In this document: positions 64,000-64,000 of the stretch, piece after piece | Numbering within the stretch: the first letter of the stretch is position 1 | Layout: the number at the start of each line of letters is the position of its first letter | NCBI GenBank assembly: GCA_963731615.1 | Contig: CAVSWD010000001.1 | Coordinates: forward strand, 248,001-312,000 | Source: Gaiellasilicea sp963731615 | Lineage (GTDB): Bacteria; Actinomycetota; Thermoleophilia; Gaiellales; Gaiellaceae | Length of the DNA stretch: 64,000 nt | Direction of reading: 5' to 3' | Notes under the pieces: generated by a model | The model's input: only the letters and a program-made list of their open reading frames with translations | Database searches by the model: none | What the model was told of the DNA's origin: nothing | Position numbers and translations under genes: made by a program

Positions 64000-64000
64000 C

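Overview
The window is high-GC DNA from what looks like an actinobacterium. The best single marker is an intact endonuclease NucS (12499-13170), the mismatch-repair nuclease of Actinobacteria and some Archaea. GTG and TTG starts are frequent, genes often overlap by 4 nt, both tRNAs lack an encoded CCA, and the regulators (ECF sigma with a zinc-finger anti-sigma, ArgR, a large LuxR-type ATPase regulator) fit. The mix of families reminds me of Thermoleophilia (Gaiellales/Solirubrobacterales), but that is an impression, not a placement.

Layout. 0-4.9 kb: end of a class II glutamine amidotransferase, a DUF4177 stub, then a surface-glycan-like cassette: a glycosyltransferase with a DSH motif, a DUF2079 membrane protein, a PqqD-domain protein with an internal twin-arginine segment and a Thr/Pro-repeat tail, and a methyltransferase. 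5.2-18.6 kb: housekeeping genes (tRNA-Ser, serS, HAD phosphatase, cytochrome c, MBL hydrolase, O-methyltransferase, AraC regulator, nucS, MFS exporter, tRNA-Ala, small proteins, glgC-like gene, FAD oxidase, LysR regulator). 18.9-24.1 kb: peptide-type ABC transporter (binding protein and two permeases, no ATPases in the window), a zinc-finger anti-sigma gene, and convergent to it an ECF sigma gene with a poly-aspartate membrane protein. 24.2-28.1 kb: remains of one very large secreted protein (propeller, repeated beta domain, glycoside hydrolase, discoidin-like domain).

28.1-52.9 kb is an exopolysaccharide/capsule locus. It has two Wzy-like polymerases/ligases, a Wzx-like flippase, a polyprenyl-phosphate sugar-phosphate transferase, a Wzc-type tyrosine autokinase with chain-length domain, about ten glycosyltransferases, four or five methyltransferases, a WbsX-type protein, and an adenylylsulfate kinase (cysC) plus a sulfotransferase. 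Together the last two suggest a sulfated glycan. The part from 44.5 to 52.9 kb is one tightly packed minus-strand operon; the part from 30 to 44.5 kb is a mosaic of alternating strands. 53-64 kb: a DUF4115 protein, a Pro-rich surface protein, a dolichyl-phosphate-mannose-synthase-like glycosyltransferase, argR, a thioesterase, secreted proteins, a LAL regulator, an HtrA-like protease and the end of a VWA-type membrane protein.

Important caveat: about twenty genes are interrupted by single-base frame changes while both halves remain recognisable and conserved. This is typical of uncorrected long-read consensus errors, although real decay cannot be excluded, especially at 24.2-28.1 and 32.8-37.6 kb. 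I annotate each as one broken gene and give the approximate break. Several apparent gene fusions disappear once these breaks are considered.
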